From Sycon ciliatum (lineage: Eukaryota; Porifera; Calcarea; Leucosolenida; Sycettidae), in NCBI RefSeq assembly GCF_964019385.1, contig NC_088651.1, positions 6,280,196 to 6,344,195 of the forward strand: DNA of 64,000 nt. The letters run 5' to 3'. The notes under the pieces are model-generated. The model saw only the letters and a list, made by a program, of their open reading frames with translations. It searched no databases and was not told the origin of the DNA. Both the position numbers and the translations under genes were made by a program. This document shows, in pieces, positions 1-12,900 of this stretch; positions within the stretch are counted from its first letter, which is position 1; every line of letters begins with the position of its first letter.

Positions 1-1503
1 ACCTCCGACAAGCGAAACTTGGCGCGTCTTTTGTGTTGGTACCACAACTTCACAAGGCTGTGAGGTACGACCTACTTGTAGCTCCATGCAACCGGGTGCA
101 GGAAGCCAAACGACGAGCTGGTGAGTGGCACATGGCTCAGACTTAGTCAGAGGCAAGCCAGTCTCTGGTGTACCAGCAAAACAGTGCGCGCGTCCATTCT
201 GCGAAGGCGAATCGTCGTGCTTTCGCGTTGCAATGGAAAACCAAGGAGTTCTCTCTCTCTCCACTTGGTCACTCCACCAGCACAGAGTCCATACGTCCAT
301 GCCAAACAATCATTAGCGTCTTTCAATAGCCACCAGAGCGATGCGTCTCTGGTGGCTAAGGAAAATTGCCAGGAATTCCTGCAGGCAATTTTGGACAGTT
401 GGCGAGAATACCCTGCCAAAACAGTTGGAGTCCAGGCGCTTGTGGAGTTGTTGCACAGTTCTTACCACGTCAACCTGGATAGTGGCGGCGGAAACGACTA
501 CCCTCGACACCGTGGCTCGAGCACAGCACACAGGAGCGACATCGAGATTTTTAGAGTGATTACAACAGAGGTACTTGCTGCAACTGAATCCGCTCTAGTC
601 GCACTTTGGTCTCAAAACAGGAACAATTCCTCTCCAGACGAAACTGCGATCTCTGAATCAGAGGAGAGTGATTCAGCCGAACAGATGTCTCTAATGTCCT
701 TGTTGAGCAATACAAAGTTAGTTGAATTTCGGTGAGTCTATCATTAGTTTTGATTGTAAAGTGTGAGTTATTCCCGTAGCTATGCAGAAGACGTTACTTC
801 AGTAACGTCTGGCGCTAGCCAGGGTCCACACAGCTTTAATTTGGTATTTGTTTGTGTGTTTGTTTGTGTCACGCCTGGCGCTATCCGTATCTGACGGCAA
901 AAAAGCATAGGATGTTATAAATTTTTCAATTCTCCTATTTTTTCAGGCATATCCTGGGATTCGAACCCGCACTATCGCCCTACATGCATTCCCCCATACA
1001 CTTCGCATTCATACCCATTCTTCCAAGTTGCTTCTCGTTATGATCTTGCGTTTGAAAGCCCTATTTGAATATTGCAGGCAGCTGTATGTGGCCAGCTGTG
1101 TTTGATGGTACGGTACGGTACGGGAGACGGTGTCGTATTACCCTCGATCGTACCTGTCCCGTACCTATCCCCTACCGTACCGTGCCATCAAAGACGGCTG
1201 GCCACAATGCATATTCAAATAGGGCTTTCAAATGCAAGATCACAATGTGAAACAACTTGGAAGAATTAGTATGTATGCGAAGTGTATTGGGGGATGCATG
1301 CAGGGCGCGCGATAGTGCGGGTTCGAATCCCAGGTTATGTCTTAAAAAAAAGGATTTTTTTAAAGAATTTATAACATCCCTATGCTTTTTTTTTGTCTAG
1401 GTCATCAAGGCAAAAAAGCATAGCGTAGGGCCCTGAGCTTCCAAGCTCTCTCGTTTCTAGCAATTTGAAGTAAAAAACGCGCCAAGTTTCGCTTGTCGGA
1501 GGT
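1..1503. mobile_element. DNA element with 26-bp terminal inverted repeats and foldback core
   Basis: Bases 1-26 are the exact reverse complement of 1478-1503. Inside is a long inverted repeat, with arms at about 897-1125 and 1180-1397 around a centre rich in GTACC/GGTAC. Both arms contain a GGTTCGAATCCC-like B box, so a tRNA-derived SINE pair may form the core. No transposase is recognised. A frame open over 121-735 (end about 204 codons) starts from GTG and matches nothing I know; the part after about 325 has coding-like composition and could be a captured fragment. The left end coincides with the window edge, so the element may extend outside, and no target duplication can be tested. Confidence 0.5.
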
Positions 1504-2061
1504 AGTATTATTTTAAGATGCCTTTCACAGGAACAAGAGAAGTGCATTCTCAGTGTCTTCCATGTGCGTACACGCGCATCTGCATGGCACTTTGACTGCT
1601 GATGTAGAACATTTGTAGTTATTGATATCAATCCATGGTGCTCTTTTGAAGGTTTGAATGCACAATTGATCATGGGTGAAGTGTAAACGTAGGGCTTACA
1701 GGTGACAGTTATGATATAGCTCACAATGAACTCAAAAAGAGTTCATCTGTAGCCTTCTGCAAACCCGATGAAGGCCGATGTAAATTAGGCAACCGAACCC
1801 GATTGCAAGTCGGCTGACAATTGGTTTGGCTTAACATTTCTGTACATGTATCAATGCTGTAATAATAATACTTTGAAGTAATAATATTCGCGGGATCCTC
1901 GTTAGCATCACTTGAATGTCCAGAAACACACAAGCTATAGCCTTCGCTTCCGCAGACCACCACTGCTGTACTCAGCCGACACAGGCAAAATCCAACTTTG
2001 ACATCTAACCATGCCAGATGTATGGAAACAGTCCAGCGGATAACATCTGTAGAATACTCAC

Positions 2062-2170
2062 AGCTCTGAACTTGAGCAGCTGCTGGTCCTCCTTGAGAAA
2101 CTCCTCAGCCTCGTTGAGCACCTGTCCTGTAAAGAGGGTTTTGTATTTGTCATAGACCACCTCCACATAC
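2062..2170 (-). CDS. Dynein heavy chain coding exon 14 (residues 615-651; last in window)
   Basis: Acceptor attag, donor gtgagt; 109 nt, phase 2 to 0. YVEVVYDKYKTLF and a charged EEFLKEDQQLLKF helix. No further exon is visible in 1-2061, so the next one lies off the left edge beyond the TIR element. Confidence 0.82.
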
Positions 2171-5100
2171 CTAATACATAGATATAGTCACATGCACGCG
2201 GGCACAATACCAACACAAAATTAATGATATCAGATATGCGTGCACATTTGAGTGTGTGCAAGCGCACACGCATATAGGCATACAAACGAACACACACACA
2301 CATCCACAAACAGAGGTGCATACACAGGTGCACCCCCCCCCCCTCCCCCCCACACACACACATACATCCACGTATGCATACACCCCCCAAGCATGAATGC
2401 ACACACCCATGCACACAAGAAAAAACAAAATCACAGTATTGGCCAAAAAGTTCAAACCTATCTACACATTTCCGCATGAAGCAATTGAACAACTCCTATC
2501 AACCCACTCTACTTTAAACTTTGCATTTTTTGTATGCATGGAACGTATCTCCAGTCTTACTTCTCAGGTCCAGCCTTGTTAGTGCGTACAATCTCCGCTA
2601 TTCTCTCTTTGGCGATGACAACCGGAGTCTCCCAACGTCGTATTGTGTGTACCGGTGGGGTCGACACATCAGTATCCTTGAAGAGCACTGTTTCCACCTA
2701 CAAGCAAAGAGGAGCATATGGATACATGATTACATCAATATACTGCTTTAAAGTACAAACAGCAAGAGGAAAAAAATCCATGTCTACTCGAGTTTCATGC
2801 TTTGCGCAATCATCAGGAGGCTGATGCTCAACAGAATATAAAGTTGGTTTGAAAGTTATTTTAACCTGTTCAGCACGAAGGACGTAATAATACGTCATTC
2901 AGAATACCACTGCACCACGGAGGACGTAATATTACGTCCTGAGTGTACATCGCGCATATACGCGATTTGTCTGGATCGCGTGCGTTCAAACTATCGTAAC
3001 TCAGCCAATTCTTGGTCGATTCTCACGATCGAAGTATGTATCTGGAAGAGAAAACTCCCAGCTTGCGATAGAAACAATCGCCGAAGCGATACGACCCCGG
3101 GTTGTTGAGATATGCGACTCGACACGGCAAATTCAAAGAGAATTTTTTGCGCGATCTGCAGAACGCGTATTTTGCATTTTCGATCATTTTCGATCATTTT
3201 TGCGCTACCTGCTGCCATGGAAACTAGATTCAAATGATGGTGGCGGATCTCGGGAGTTCTCAAAAAAAATTTCAGCTCGATACGAGCAAGGAGGGCGAAA
3301 TGGCAGCTGAGGATTTGGTCTCTTGCCCGTGCTCAAGTCTGTCGAGCGCGTGGGTGAAGTTTGCCAGACTGTAGCATGGGCGTTTAGTTTCGCTCCGAGC
3401 TGAGTTTGGAACTAGTGTGCTCCTCGTCTCAAGACCTTTCCAGGAAGCTCAAGATCGTGGAATTCGTCCAAGGGAAGGTAAAGTTATCGATCCTTGAACA
3501 GGTAGTACTTTCATAGGAAAAACGCCACTTTTGCAGGTGTTGCCGTGGGGAGGCATTCAGGTAGCTTCGTGCTCAAAAGGTTAAAGACACCCGCAGATGC
3601 ATGAATGGAGAGATTACGATCGTGGGGCAAGGAATATAATCAGTACAGAAGCAGTAGGGATTGCAAGATGCAGCAGTGCTGCTGCTGCTGCTTAGCATCC
3701 CTTGTCTCCAGGACAGTACCTACTTTCTGCTCTACCCGTTAAGCACACCACATAACAACACAGATTAGCATAACCAGTGGTTAGCAATGGCAATATCCAG
3801 TGATAACACTCTGATGATGTACATGAATTCATGTCTCGTGAACGCTTACCCTTCCGATATTGTCTGCGGCGTTGACAATATGATCGACAATACGATTGCT
3901 GAGCACCTCGACGAGATCATCGAATGAAGGGTCGACCTTCACCATGGCAACCTTCCACTTGATAGCTACTTTCACCACCTGTAGATGAGAAAAACGCAGA
4001 CGCAGCAGATGCCAGAGTTATCTTATCTTTTTACGGTACCACTTCAAAAAGAAAAAAATCCCATCTGTTTAGAGCCTTATGACGTGGGAATGGCAAAAAC
4101 GAACCCTCAGCTGTCGACACAACTGGTCAACAGCAGCAGGACTTTACACATCGGTCAGAAGTGGACACAAAATCCCTGCACCCACCCGCTTCAGCATATT
4201 AACACTTTGAGAACGAAGGACGAATATATTCGTTTTTTAAGGTATAGCTGGATTCCTAAAGACGAGTACAGTCAACTTCGCTAATAACGACTGCGGATAT
4301 AACGACAATTTGCAAATAACGACCGAATTTCCATGCCCGGAGCAAAGTCCCATCTAACTGTATACATTCAACTTCGGATATAACGACTATCTGAATAACG
4401 ACAATTCGCGAATAGCGACATGCTTTTAGTGCCCCCGAGGTCATATTCACTGCTTGAATAACGACTTTCTGGGCTTTGGACAGCTATTTCAAGTACCTGT
4501 CAGTCAAGTACATGTAAAGGTACATGTACCTGTCATGCAGAAGTACCAGAACCTATACTATGGTGATGGATAAAGAAAAGAAAATGCAGCCAAGGGGGGG
4601 GGGGGCTTTTTCTTCCTTTTTTATTTTGCTTCAAAAGTGTTGGATTTACCAGCACACCTACATGCATGTACATTGTTAGATTGACAGCATGAAACAAGGT
4701 GGAGGACACTGTGTTCGAAAACAGTGACCTTACTACAATCTTTCGCGGATGGCACTTGGCAGAGCCCCGGTCCCTGCGGACCATTTGAACCATATGGGTA
4801 CAGCAGGGACCGGGGCTCTGCCAACCGCGGAAGGTTGTTGTAAGGTCACTGTTTTCGAACACAGTGTCCTCCACTTGTTTCATGCTGTCAATCTAACATT
4901 TGCGTGAACTACAACAAGGTTTATCTAATGCTGGTTTACCAGGGTTGGATTCTATCATGCATGTACATGTAGTTGTACATGATTGTACAGTAATCATCAT
5001 ACATGTACATGTACATGTCCCTGGCCCTGTAGATGGCTCAAAAAGGCATATTTTTCAATTTATTTCCCTTGCAAATTGAATTTTTAGTTCCTTTCAACTG

Positions 5101-6919
5101 CAATATGAAAATAAAGTACACATTGACATAGTCGTAAAATGGCAATGAATAAGATAAATTGTGCACTCATAACAACAGCAAAAATGAAGAAAGTCAAGTT
5201 CCATAACGTTTTCTTGTGACTGTCATCAGAAAGAAAACGTTGTATCACTCACACTCTTCAAGTAATACACACGCACCATTACATTCATTCACACAGTATC
5301 ACATTCATCTGCCACTACCTTTCTCACATACACTATATTCACACATTGCAAAGGTGCAAACTTCGCTTTTTGTACTTGTTAGCTGCTGTATTTCTACCTG
5401 CTGTATTTCTACCCGAAACCATATTAGCTACATATAAGTGTGTGTTTTAGTTATTACATTTTTATGTGACGGCGTTCCACTGATGACAGTCACAAGAAAA
5501 CGTTATGGAACTTGACTTTCTTCATTTTTGCTGTTATGAGTGCACAATTTATCTTATTTATTGCCATTTTACGACTATTGTCTCCTCGTCGATTGTTTAA
5601 ATACATTGACATAGAGCAAGAAAAGAGCTTGATTTTGACATGCGTGTCATACTATACAAAATATGGGTTCACATACATTCAAATGGGACTTCCGTTATAA
5701 GGACACTTCGCGAATAAGGACACTTTTCTGATGCCCCGCCGAATGTCGTTATTCGCGAAGTTGACTGTATATCCGTTTTTGAGAAAATTGCGATATCGAT
5801 ATTTACACCTATTTTGAATTGACAATTCTGACCTCTATAATAGATATATGATATAGAAACTTTGGTTTTTGTTGCCTACTGATGTCTATGTCTCTTTAGA
5901 ACCAAATTTGATGACACTAGATCAATTTTTGAAAATACCGATTTTTCGCCTGAAAATGGTAGGAATCCAGGTGGTTTTGGGTAGTCCTCAAAGGGTTAAA
6001 ATGCCACGTGTTTGTAGAATACCATCAATTTCATCATTGAGCCGGACTTATTACCACACTATCCGGGCCAGTGAAACCTGACCACCCACTGGAAAATTAT
6101 GCACCAAAAGCAACATGGCGGACGTGTGAATTGAGCCGGGCTGCAGACCTGACACACACAAAGAGCTGTCCGGTGACTATGGTAAGGGAAAGTGGTGCAG
6201 AGCACATGAAAACAGTGCTGAGGTTCAGGATTTGAGGTTTGGAAGTTATCACGTCCTTGTGGTAGTTACAGCCTTCAAGCTTTCGCATAAAACACCCAGA
6301 TGTGACAAATTACGCCGTGGTGGCCGTTTTTCGTACGCGTGTTTTTAGCCACAAGTGATGGCAAGTTCAAACTTCAAGTGAGTTTTTCTCCGTTTCAGTA
6401 AGATGCAGCTAAGCTCCCTTTTCACATGTGCTGCATCAAAGACCGACAAACACTGCACATTGATCGTGTTCTGAAGGCTTGTAGACTGCATCCGGTGTGT
6501 AGATGATCAGACAGACAGAACACATGTCTATATACATGTATTCACAGTTCTATGCTGGGGTCACGGGAGGTACATTTGCTGCTCTTGTGGACTCTACCCA
6601 GCGGAGCCATCTCCTACAGCGGCCACTGAGTAGGGCAATGGCTGACTCACCTCTGGCAGCGTGTACGCATGTGTATCATACTCCTCATCATAGCCATTGC
6701 TGGCCTGGGGATCAGACGAGACAGGAAGACCAAATACCATAGATAACGGCAAGAGGAACAAAGAGCAAAAGTCAACGACAAAAGCGGTATACCACAATCA
6801 AACAGATATGCAACGTTTCCCGAACCGCCGCGAACAAGATAGCAATATACTATCCACCACGCCAAGGTCTACTACAGAGTGAGGAAAAAGACTGAGCAGA
6901 CGACAAGGAAAGAAGTAGA

Positions 6920-6967
<48 letters not shown>

Positions 6968-9900
6968 AGGGAGGGGGGGAGGTATGATCGGTCAAGAAAA
7001 GGAGAAGGTCAGATATCTTCCCTACAACAGGGTCTTCTTCAGTAGCAATGTTCCTAATTCTTTTATTGACTTCTAAGGATTTCAAACTTACCCACATTGA
7101 ATATTGCAAAAGTAAGAGCATTGGCTTAGTTCTTACCGCATATTTCTCGAAGAATGTGACGAGCTGGTCAAGCGAGCGCTGAACCACGCTTCGCAACTGA
7201 GCAGACATCATGCTTTCGACGCACCAGAAGAAACGGTAGAGCATCTCACGGTCTCCATCGGCCTGCGAGGGCACGAACTGCTCCCACTCCTCTGCATACG
7301 TGTGGAACACTTGCGAACAATCTTTGATCCACCTGAGTGGCGGAGTGAAGAAGCATACACAGGACGTTCAGAGAAAAAAAATCGTGGTCTGTGCTGAGCG
7401 TTGAACGTACCATAAGAGATTCTTTTGATATGTACACAGTATTTTGACTAGTGCGGTTGAACACATCAAAGTCACTACAGTACTGTCCATACCACTTCTC
7501 ATCCCCGGCACCTGGATATCTTTTAATGAAATATGTATACAATCATCATTTAGATGTCATGATACAGATCCGGGATAGTGTGTAGAATCAATCATCCATA
7601 TTTAACAGGATAAGCCTTCCAGGTGACGACCCAAGGTGGAAATTATGATGGACAATTTCATTTTACTTTGTATTCGAAGTATAGGGGTGCGTTTGGTTGG
7701 TACGATCTAGAACAGGATCGAACAGCTGGTGCACATGGAGCAGCCTCATGCCAACCAAACGCTACTCCAGAAACAGAGCACATTTTTGTGGAAAAATGTG
7801 CCAAACTTGGTGCATTCTTCAAAATGTGTATGGATCACCATGGTCACTTTGTACGGTACGACGAGTCCAACCCAAAAGCGTATGCACGTGATCATTTGGG
7901 AACAAAATCGATGTTCCCGCCAGGTTTCACTTTGAAAAAGTGAAACTGCTCGGTCTGCTCCGGCCTCGAGGCGGGAGCAAGCAGAACATGTTCTGGCCGA
8001 CCCAGAACAGGTGCAGTCCCAACCAAACGCGCTGTTCTGGTGAATCCTGTTCTAGTTCGTACCAACCAAACGCGCCCTAGACCTGTGGTACTTATTGGAG
8101 CATTTTTTTTATGAATAGGCTGCAGGGGAGTGAGTGTTCACATCTTACCAAGGATGAAGCATGATGACGATATAACAAGAATGCTATGGATTCAGTGAAT
8201 ACTGTCTCCTGACTGCACATGGCTACAGTGACTTACTGATCACAGAGGATTGTACGTGTCTTGTCACACATTCGCTGCACCAGCGTCTCAAATCCAGGCA
8301 GGAACGGCGCGTCACTGCGCACCAACAAATCACCACCGCTGTCCGTCGTGAGCAGGTTGTCTACAGAATGTATAACGCCATCCTCGTCCTCCACCAAGTC
8401 AGTCACATTCACTGTGGACATCGGCGGGTAAAGCTCATCCGGGTAGATGAAGCTCAGCTGACTGTACCTGTGGCATAAGAATTGGTGAACATGATGTCAT
8501 TATGACCAATATGTGTGTCTCATATCAGCTCACTCTAACCATGCTGTCATTATAATTCAGTGTGGCCAACATGTCTCTGTCTCATCATGATGTCATCATG
8601 ATGTCACTCTAACCATGATAATTATCATTATGATGTCATTCTGACCAAATACGTCTCTGACTCAAATGACTTTCAACCTCCTGAAAAGTGAGTTTAGATG
8701 TTCTGAAAAGAATCAAAGCAAAGATTCGGCTCCATGCTCCCAGGCCCCATCGTACTTATCGTTCCAGATGTTGTTGATGGTGCGAATGATGTTGTTGCTA
8801 TGGAGATAGACGTGGTGCAGCTCCTGCTTCTTAGTGCGCATGCCGCCATGCCATGGAAACGGGCCGCGGAACACTCTGCAGAGAAAGGCACACGGTCAAC
8901 AACATGAGGAAACACTAGTACGGGTAGCGAATACCCACAGGCAGTAAGGGCAGAGGAGAGCCACTGCAAAACGGCTAATTTTAGCGGGTAATACTTTTAG
9001 TGTTTTCTGAATCTGGACCAATTCACGATGAAATATTTAGCGATCCCAGTTTCCGAAGATCTGACGGAAACACTCTGCACAAGTAGAAAAGGAATTTTAA
9101 CCTTTAGGCGCCGGCAGGCCGATTTCGACCAATGCTGGCAGTGCGTACTAAAAGTGATCGCAGAGCCGGTCTCATACATCTCAGATACCTGATTATGTTC
9201 ACAGACACCCCTTAGTGGACTCAGATGGAGAGCCAAGGTTTAATTTATACAAAAGAGAAAGACCAAGGAACTACAAGTTACGCTATACTGTCCACTAACT
9301 CCACCAGTTACTAAAAAATCAGCTCATGCGATAACATTGCACGACACTGACCGACGGTACTGACGTTCTACAACTAACTGGCTAACAGCTCTAGCACATC
9401 TTGGATGCGCACTCCAACAGCCTTCCAACTTGGAAGGTTCTAAGTTATAGAAATAACATAAGGAGGGGAAGGTGAGTGCAACCAAGATAAGCACGAGCTG
9501 AAAGTCTCAGCTGTGAAGGACGTTGGCGGATGTTCATGGATGTCGATGACGATACTGGCAAGACCATTGGACAATACGGTCAAACCACGATTCAAGAACG
9601 CAAAGCAACATTCCACACAACTTGTGTGGCTCAAAAGATGCAAAGATCAATAAAAGGGGAAGCTATGCGAAAAATCATGAAAAACCGAACGCCTCAGTAA
9701 AACAGCACTGTACTTCGACTATGACAATTTAGATGGACAATAAGCAGCGGTAACAAGCAGCAGTTTCACACGACGATCGTTTCGCCTTCACAGCTGAGAC
9801 TTTCAGCTCGTGCTTATCTTGGTTGCGCTCATCTTCCCCTCCTTATGTTATTTCTATATCTTAGAACCTTCCAAGTTGGAAGGCTGTTGGAGTGCGCATC

Positions 9901-12900
9901 CAAGGTGTGCTAGAGCTGTTAGCCAGTTAGTTGTAGAACGTCAGTACCGTCGGTCAGTGTCGTACAATGTTATCGCATGAGCTGATTGTTTAGTAACTAG
10001 TGGTGTTAGTGGACAGTATAGCGTAACTTCTAGTTCCTTGGTCTTTCTCTTTCGTATAAATTAGACCCCTTAGCAGCTTGCCTATCAATAGCTGCAGAGA
10101 AGGTAGTGGGTTGCATTAAAAAAAAAAGCCGTTACGGCAGAAAACCAGGTCAGGGGTAATCATTTTCAAGACTTGCAGGTGCTGGGTGTTGGTGCCTACT
10201 TGTTAGGCATGCCACTGTGGTGTGTTCGCTGCACATACAGTGTTCCTCAATGAAATCCAGTCTTGTCACTCAAGTGTGCACCTTGCACCATTTCGCAGCA
10301 CAGTGTTCTCAGGTCCAGGGCTGCTCAGGCGCGTACTTGAGTGATACTACTGGATTTCATTGAGTAGCACTCTACTTACCTGCATTGGCATGCTATAATG
10401 TTTGCTTTAAAGATCAGAAGGTGCCGATGCCTACTGGTTACGTATACTGGAATTGTGGTGTGTTCACTGCACATGTCGCTGAATGTCTCAGTACTCCTAG
10501 TCAGTTGTGTACCATTCTTTCGCACCCCAACAGACTGTATATGATCTGGTTACGTTGGTGGACAGTTCGTCATAACTCGTAACGTTTTGTCCTTCTCCTT
10601 TTTTACCATAATTAAATCAGCTCACCATCCGAGTTCAAATCACTGCACACAAATGTACTCACTTGCATAGGTATGCAACAGGGGTGTAGACGATACGCAA
10701 GCGCTTTCTCTCCTCAACGTCCATCAGGATGTAGTCGACTATGACAACAAGACAGGTAAACACAAGGTAAAACCACACTCACACTCGGACAGCAGTGATT
10801 CAGCAGCAGAATACCGCTAGTGATGAATTTTCCACCCACCCACGCAGGACAGCCACTGAGACTAGATTAGTGCAGGCAAGATTGAAGATGCCACTGGCCT
10901 TTCTCACGACACCAACACAGGATAGGCTAGACACAGAGATAAGCCCATTGCAGGCATGCCGTAGTTGCCGTAAATTGTCATCATGACTCCGATAACATGT
11001 TGGATGGCGCCTTAAACTCATCTCAACCGTGTTGAACGTAGCTACATGTAAAGTAGACTAAATAGAATACACTACTTGTATTTGGTATCTCAACCTCCGT
11101 ACTTCACCTGAAACCATCTGGACAAGCAGCAAAATGAAGCCACCAGCAATGGGTGAAGGCAGGCCATCTACCTATCACTGCTAATACAATGCACAACCAT
11201 AGGCATACATGTGATATATCAATATCACACAGTGCTTCAATGCTCCTCTTCTGTGTCATTTTCCAATTAGATGTTTAGCAGATCAAAGAGAGGTTATAAA
11301 ACTTGGAATACCACTATACTGTTGCGAGTTTGCAGCATGTCTACGAGTATAACTATATGCACCGCGATGATAAATAATCAGTCATTATCGATAAGCAGCA
11401 AATGCCACAGATCACTTGTTTATCAATTTACCATCATACGTGTACTGCAGCTCCCGTCTCGACTAGATCATAGGCCGGTGTCGAGTTGCGGATGTCTGCT
11501 CAAACGGGGATGGATATAAGCAACATAAACGCCTGACACACAATGCATAGTTCGAGCACGTATTCCTAAAAAGCAGTTACACAAAGTGTCCGAGGTCCTT
11601 ACAGCAAACTAGTGCTCAATACCCTAACAAGGGCAGAGCGTACGTTCGTCTGACCAGTGTTTTTGAACACGAAACTCGGAGTCACAAGAAATCTATTGGT
11701 CTCTGTTGTCCTCCTTGTGTGATAAGCGGTTATGCATAATCAGCAGTTATTCATCAGGTACGTTAAAAGTATATTGCAACTGTGCCAGCACAGCGCTCAC
11801 TGCACAAGTGCAGAGCCATCCATGACACATGCACGGAATGGTCCAATGCCGCCACTTACATTCTACTCAGAGATTCTTGCAAAATAAATAGTCCGATAGA
11901 TGGCTGGGTTAACTGTTTTTCACCTTTGCAAGGAACTCCGGGTAGTGACTGATCTCATGGATATAAGTGATATGCAATGAGTCTGTATTGAGGAACCACC
12001 ACTGCCGAGAGTGAAATATACATTAGACCTGTACGAAGATGGTCTTTCTACGCTGGTCAAAACGTACACAAGATCTACACAAAGGATTGAAACAGGCCGA
12101 TCAATTCTTATTATTTTGTGTCTGGTCACTATGTGTATGTATGCTGGGTTACGGTGTTAGAAGTGATGGGTTACCTCTTCTGCAGGCTTTACTGGCAACG
12201 GAACAACATTAAAACATAGATTACAGGCGTAGTCAAACAACACGTTGGTAATGTGACCAGGGTACTGAAGTACAGTCAAACCTGCAGTCTAAGACGACAG
12301 CTCAAGGGACCTTCAAAACATGGTCTCTGCTACCAGGTGGTCTCCTCAGGCAGGGTCATTTGACTGGAAAAAGCATCTCTTGGTCCTGTACGCAGTGGTC
12401 TTTTAGGACAGGTGGTCGCCTTATTCGAGTGGTAACATTGACAGGTTTTACTTGTGAATGGTGAGTATGGATAAGAGCATGCACTCTAAGACCCAGTACA
12501 CACCGGTTCCGGGATGGATAAAGGCTGTATCCGAGACACTAGAAACCCAAACCACGTACGTACGGGTGGAAGACAAGTGCGAGTTGAATGGTCACTTGAT
12601 ATCTTGGTTCAAGGGTAATGCAAGAAGTCTTGAGAAACGAGAGCCTCATACAATACTTATGAGTGCATGCGACATTTTCTGTGGACTGCTCCGAGCAGAG
12701 TTATATCTTATCCTGATTTAGTTGCAGAGTGTGAAAGGCCTTTACTGAACAGTAACCCAAATAATAAATAATGATAATGATAACGATACATTCTTACAAA
12801 TGCACCTTACTGAAAATTGTCACCCACTAGCTCTCCATAACAACATACAGGTATACCATATACAGAAGGAGAACACACGGAACACTCAACATCATGCCAT

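Larger units (their letters stand above)
4269..5767. mobile_element. pogo/Tigger-like non-autonomous element nested in the TTAA MITE
   Basis: TA duplication at 4267-4268 and 5768-5769. Inverted ends begin CAGTCAACTTCGC and carry TAACGAC repeats, typical of Tc1/mariner-superfamily pogo/Tigger ends. It is 1.5 kb, without a transposase, and itself contains two foldback units. Confidence 0.7.
4203..5995. mobile_element. Second piggyBac-like MITE, split by an inner element
   Basis: Flanked by TTAA (4199-4202 and 5996-5999). Ends CACTTTGAGAACGAAGG and, inverted, CCCTTTGAGGACTACC resemble those of the copy at 2865-3580. Removing the inserted 4269-5767 element leaves about 290 bp. Confidence 0.65.

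Noticed and set aside
121..735. 204-codon gene on plus
   Set aside because: No ATG start, lies within a TIR element, no recognisable domain; kept only as a remark under that element.
7623..7943. 106-codon frame on plus
   Set aside because: Most of it is within a MITE including its inverted end; a chance frame.
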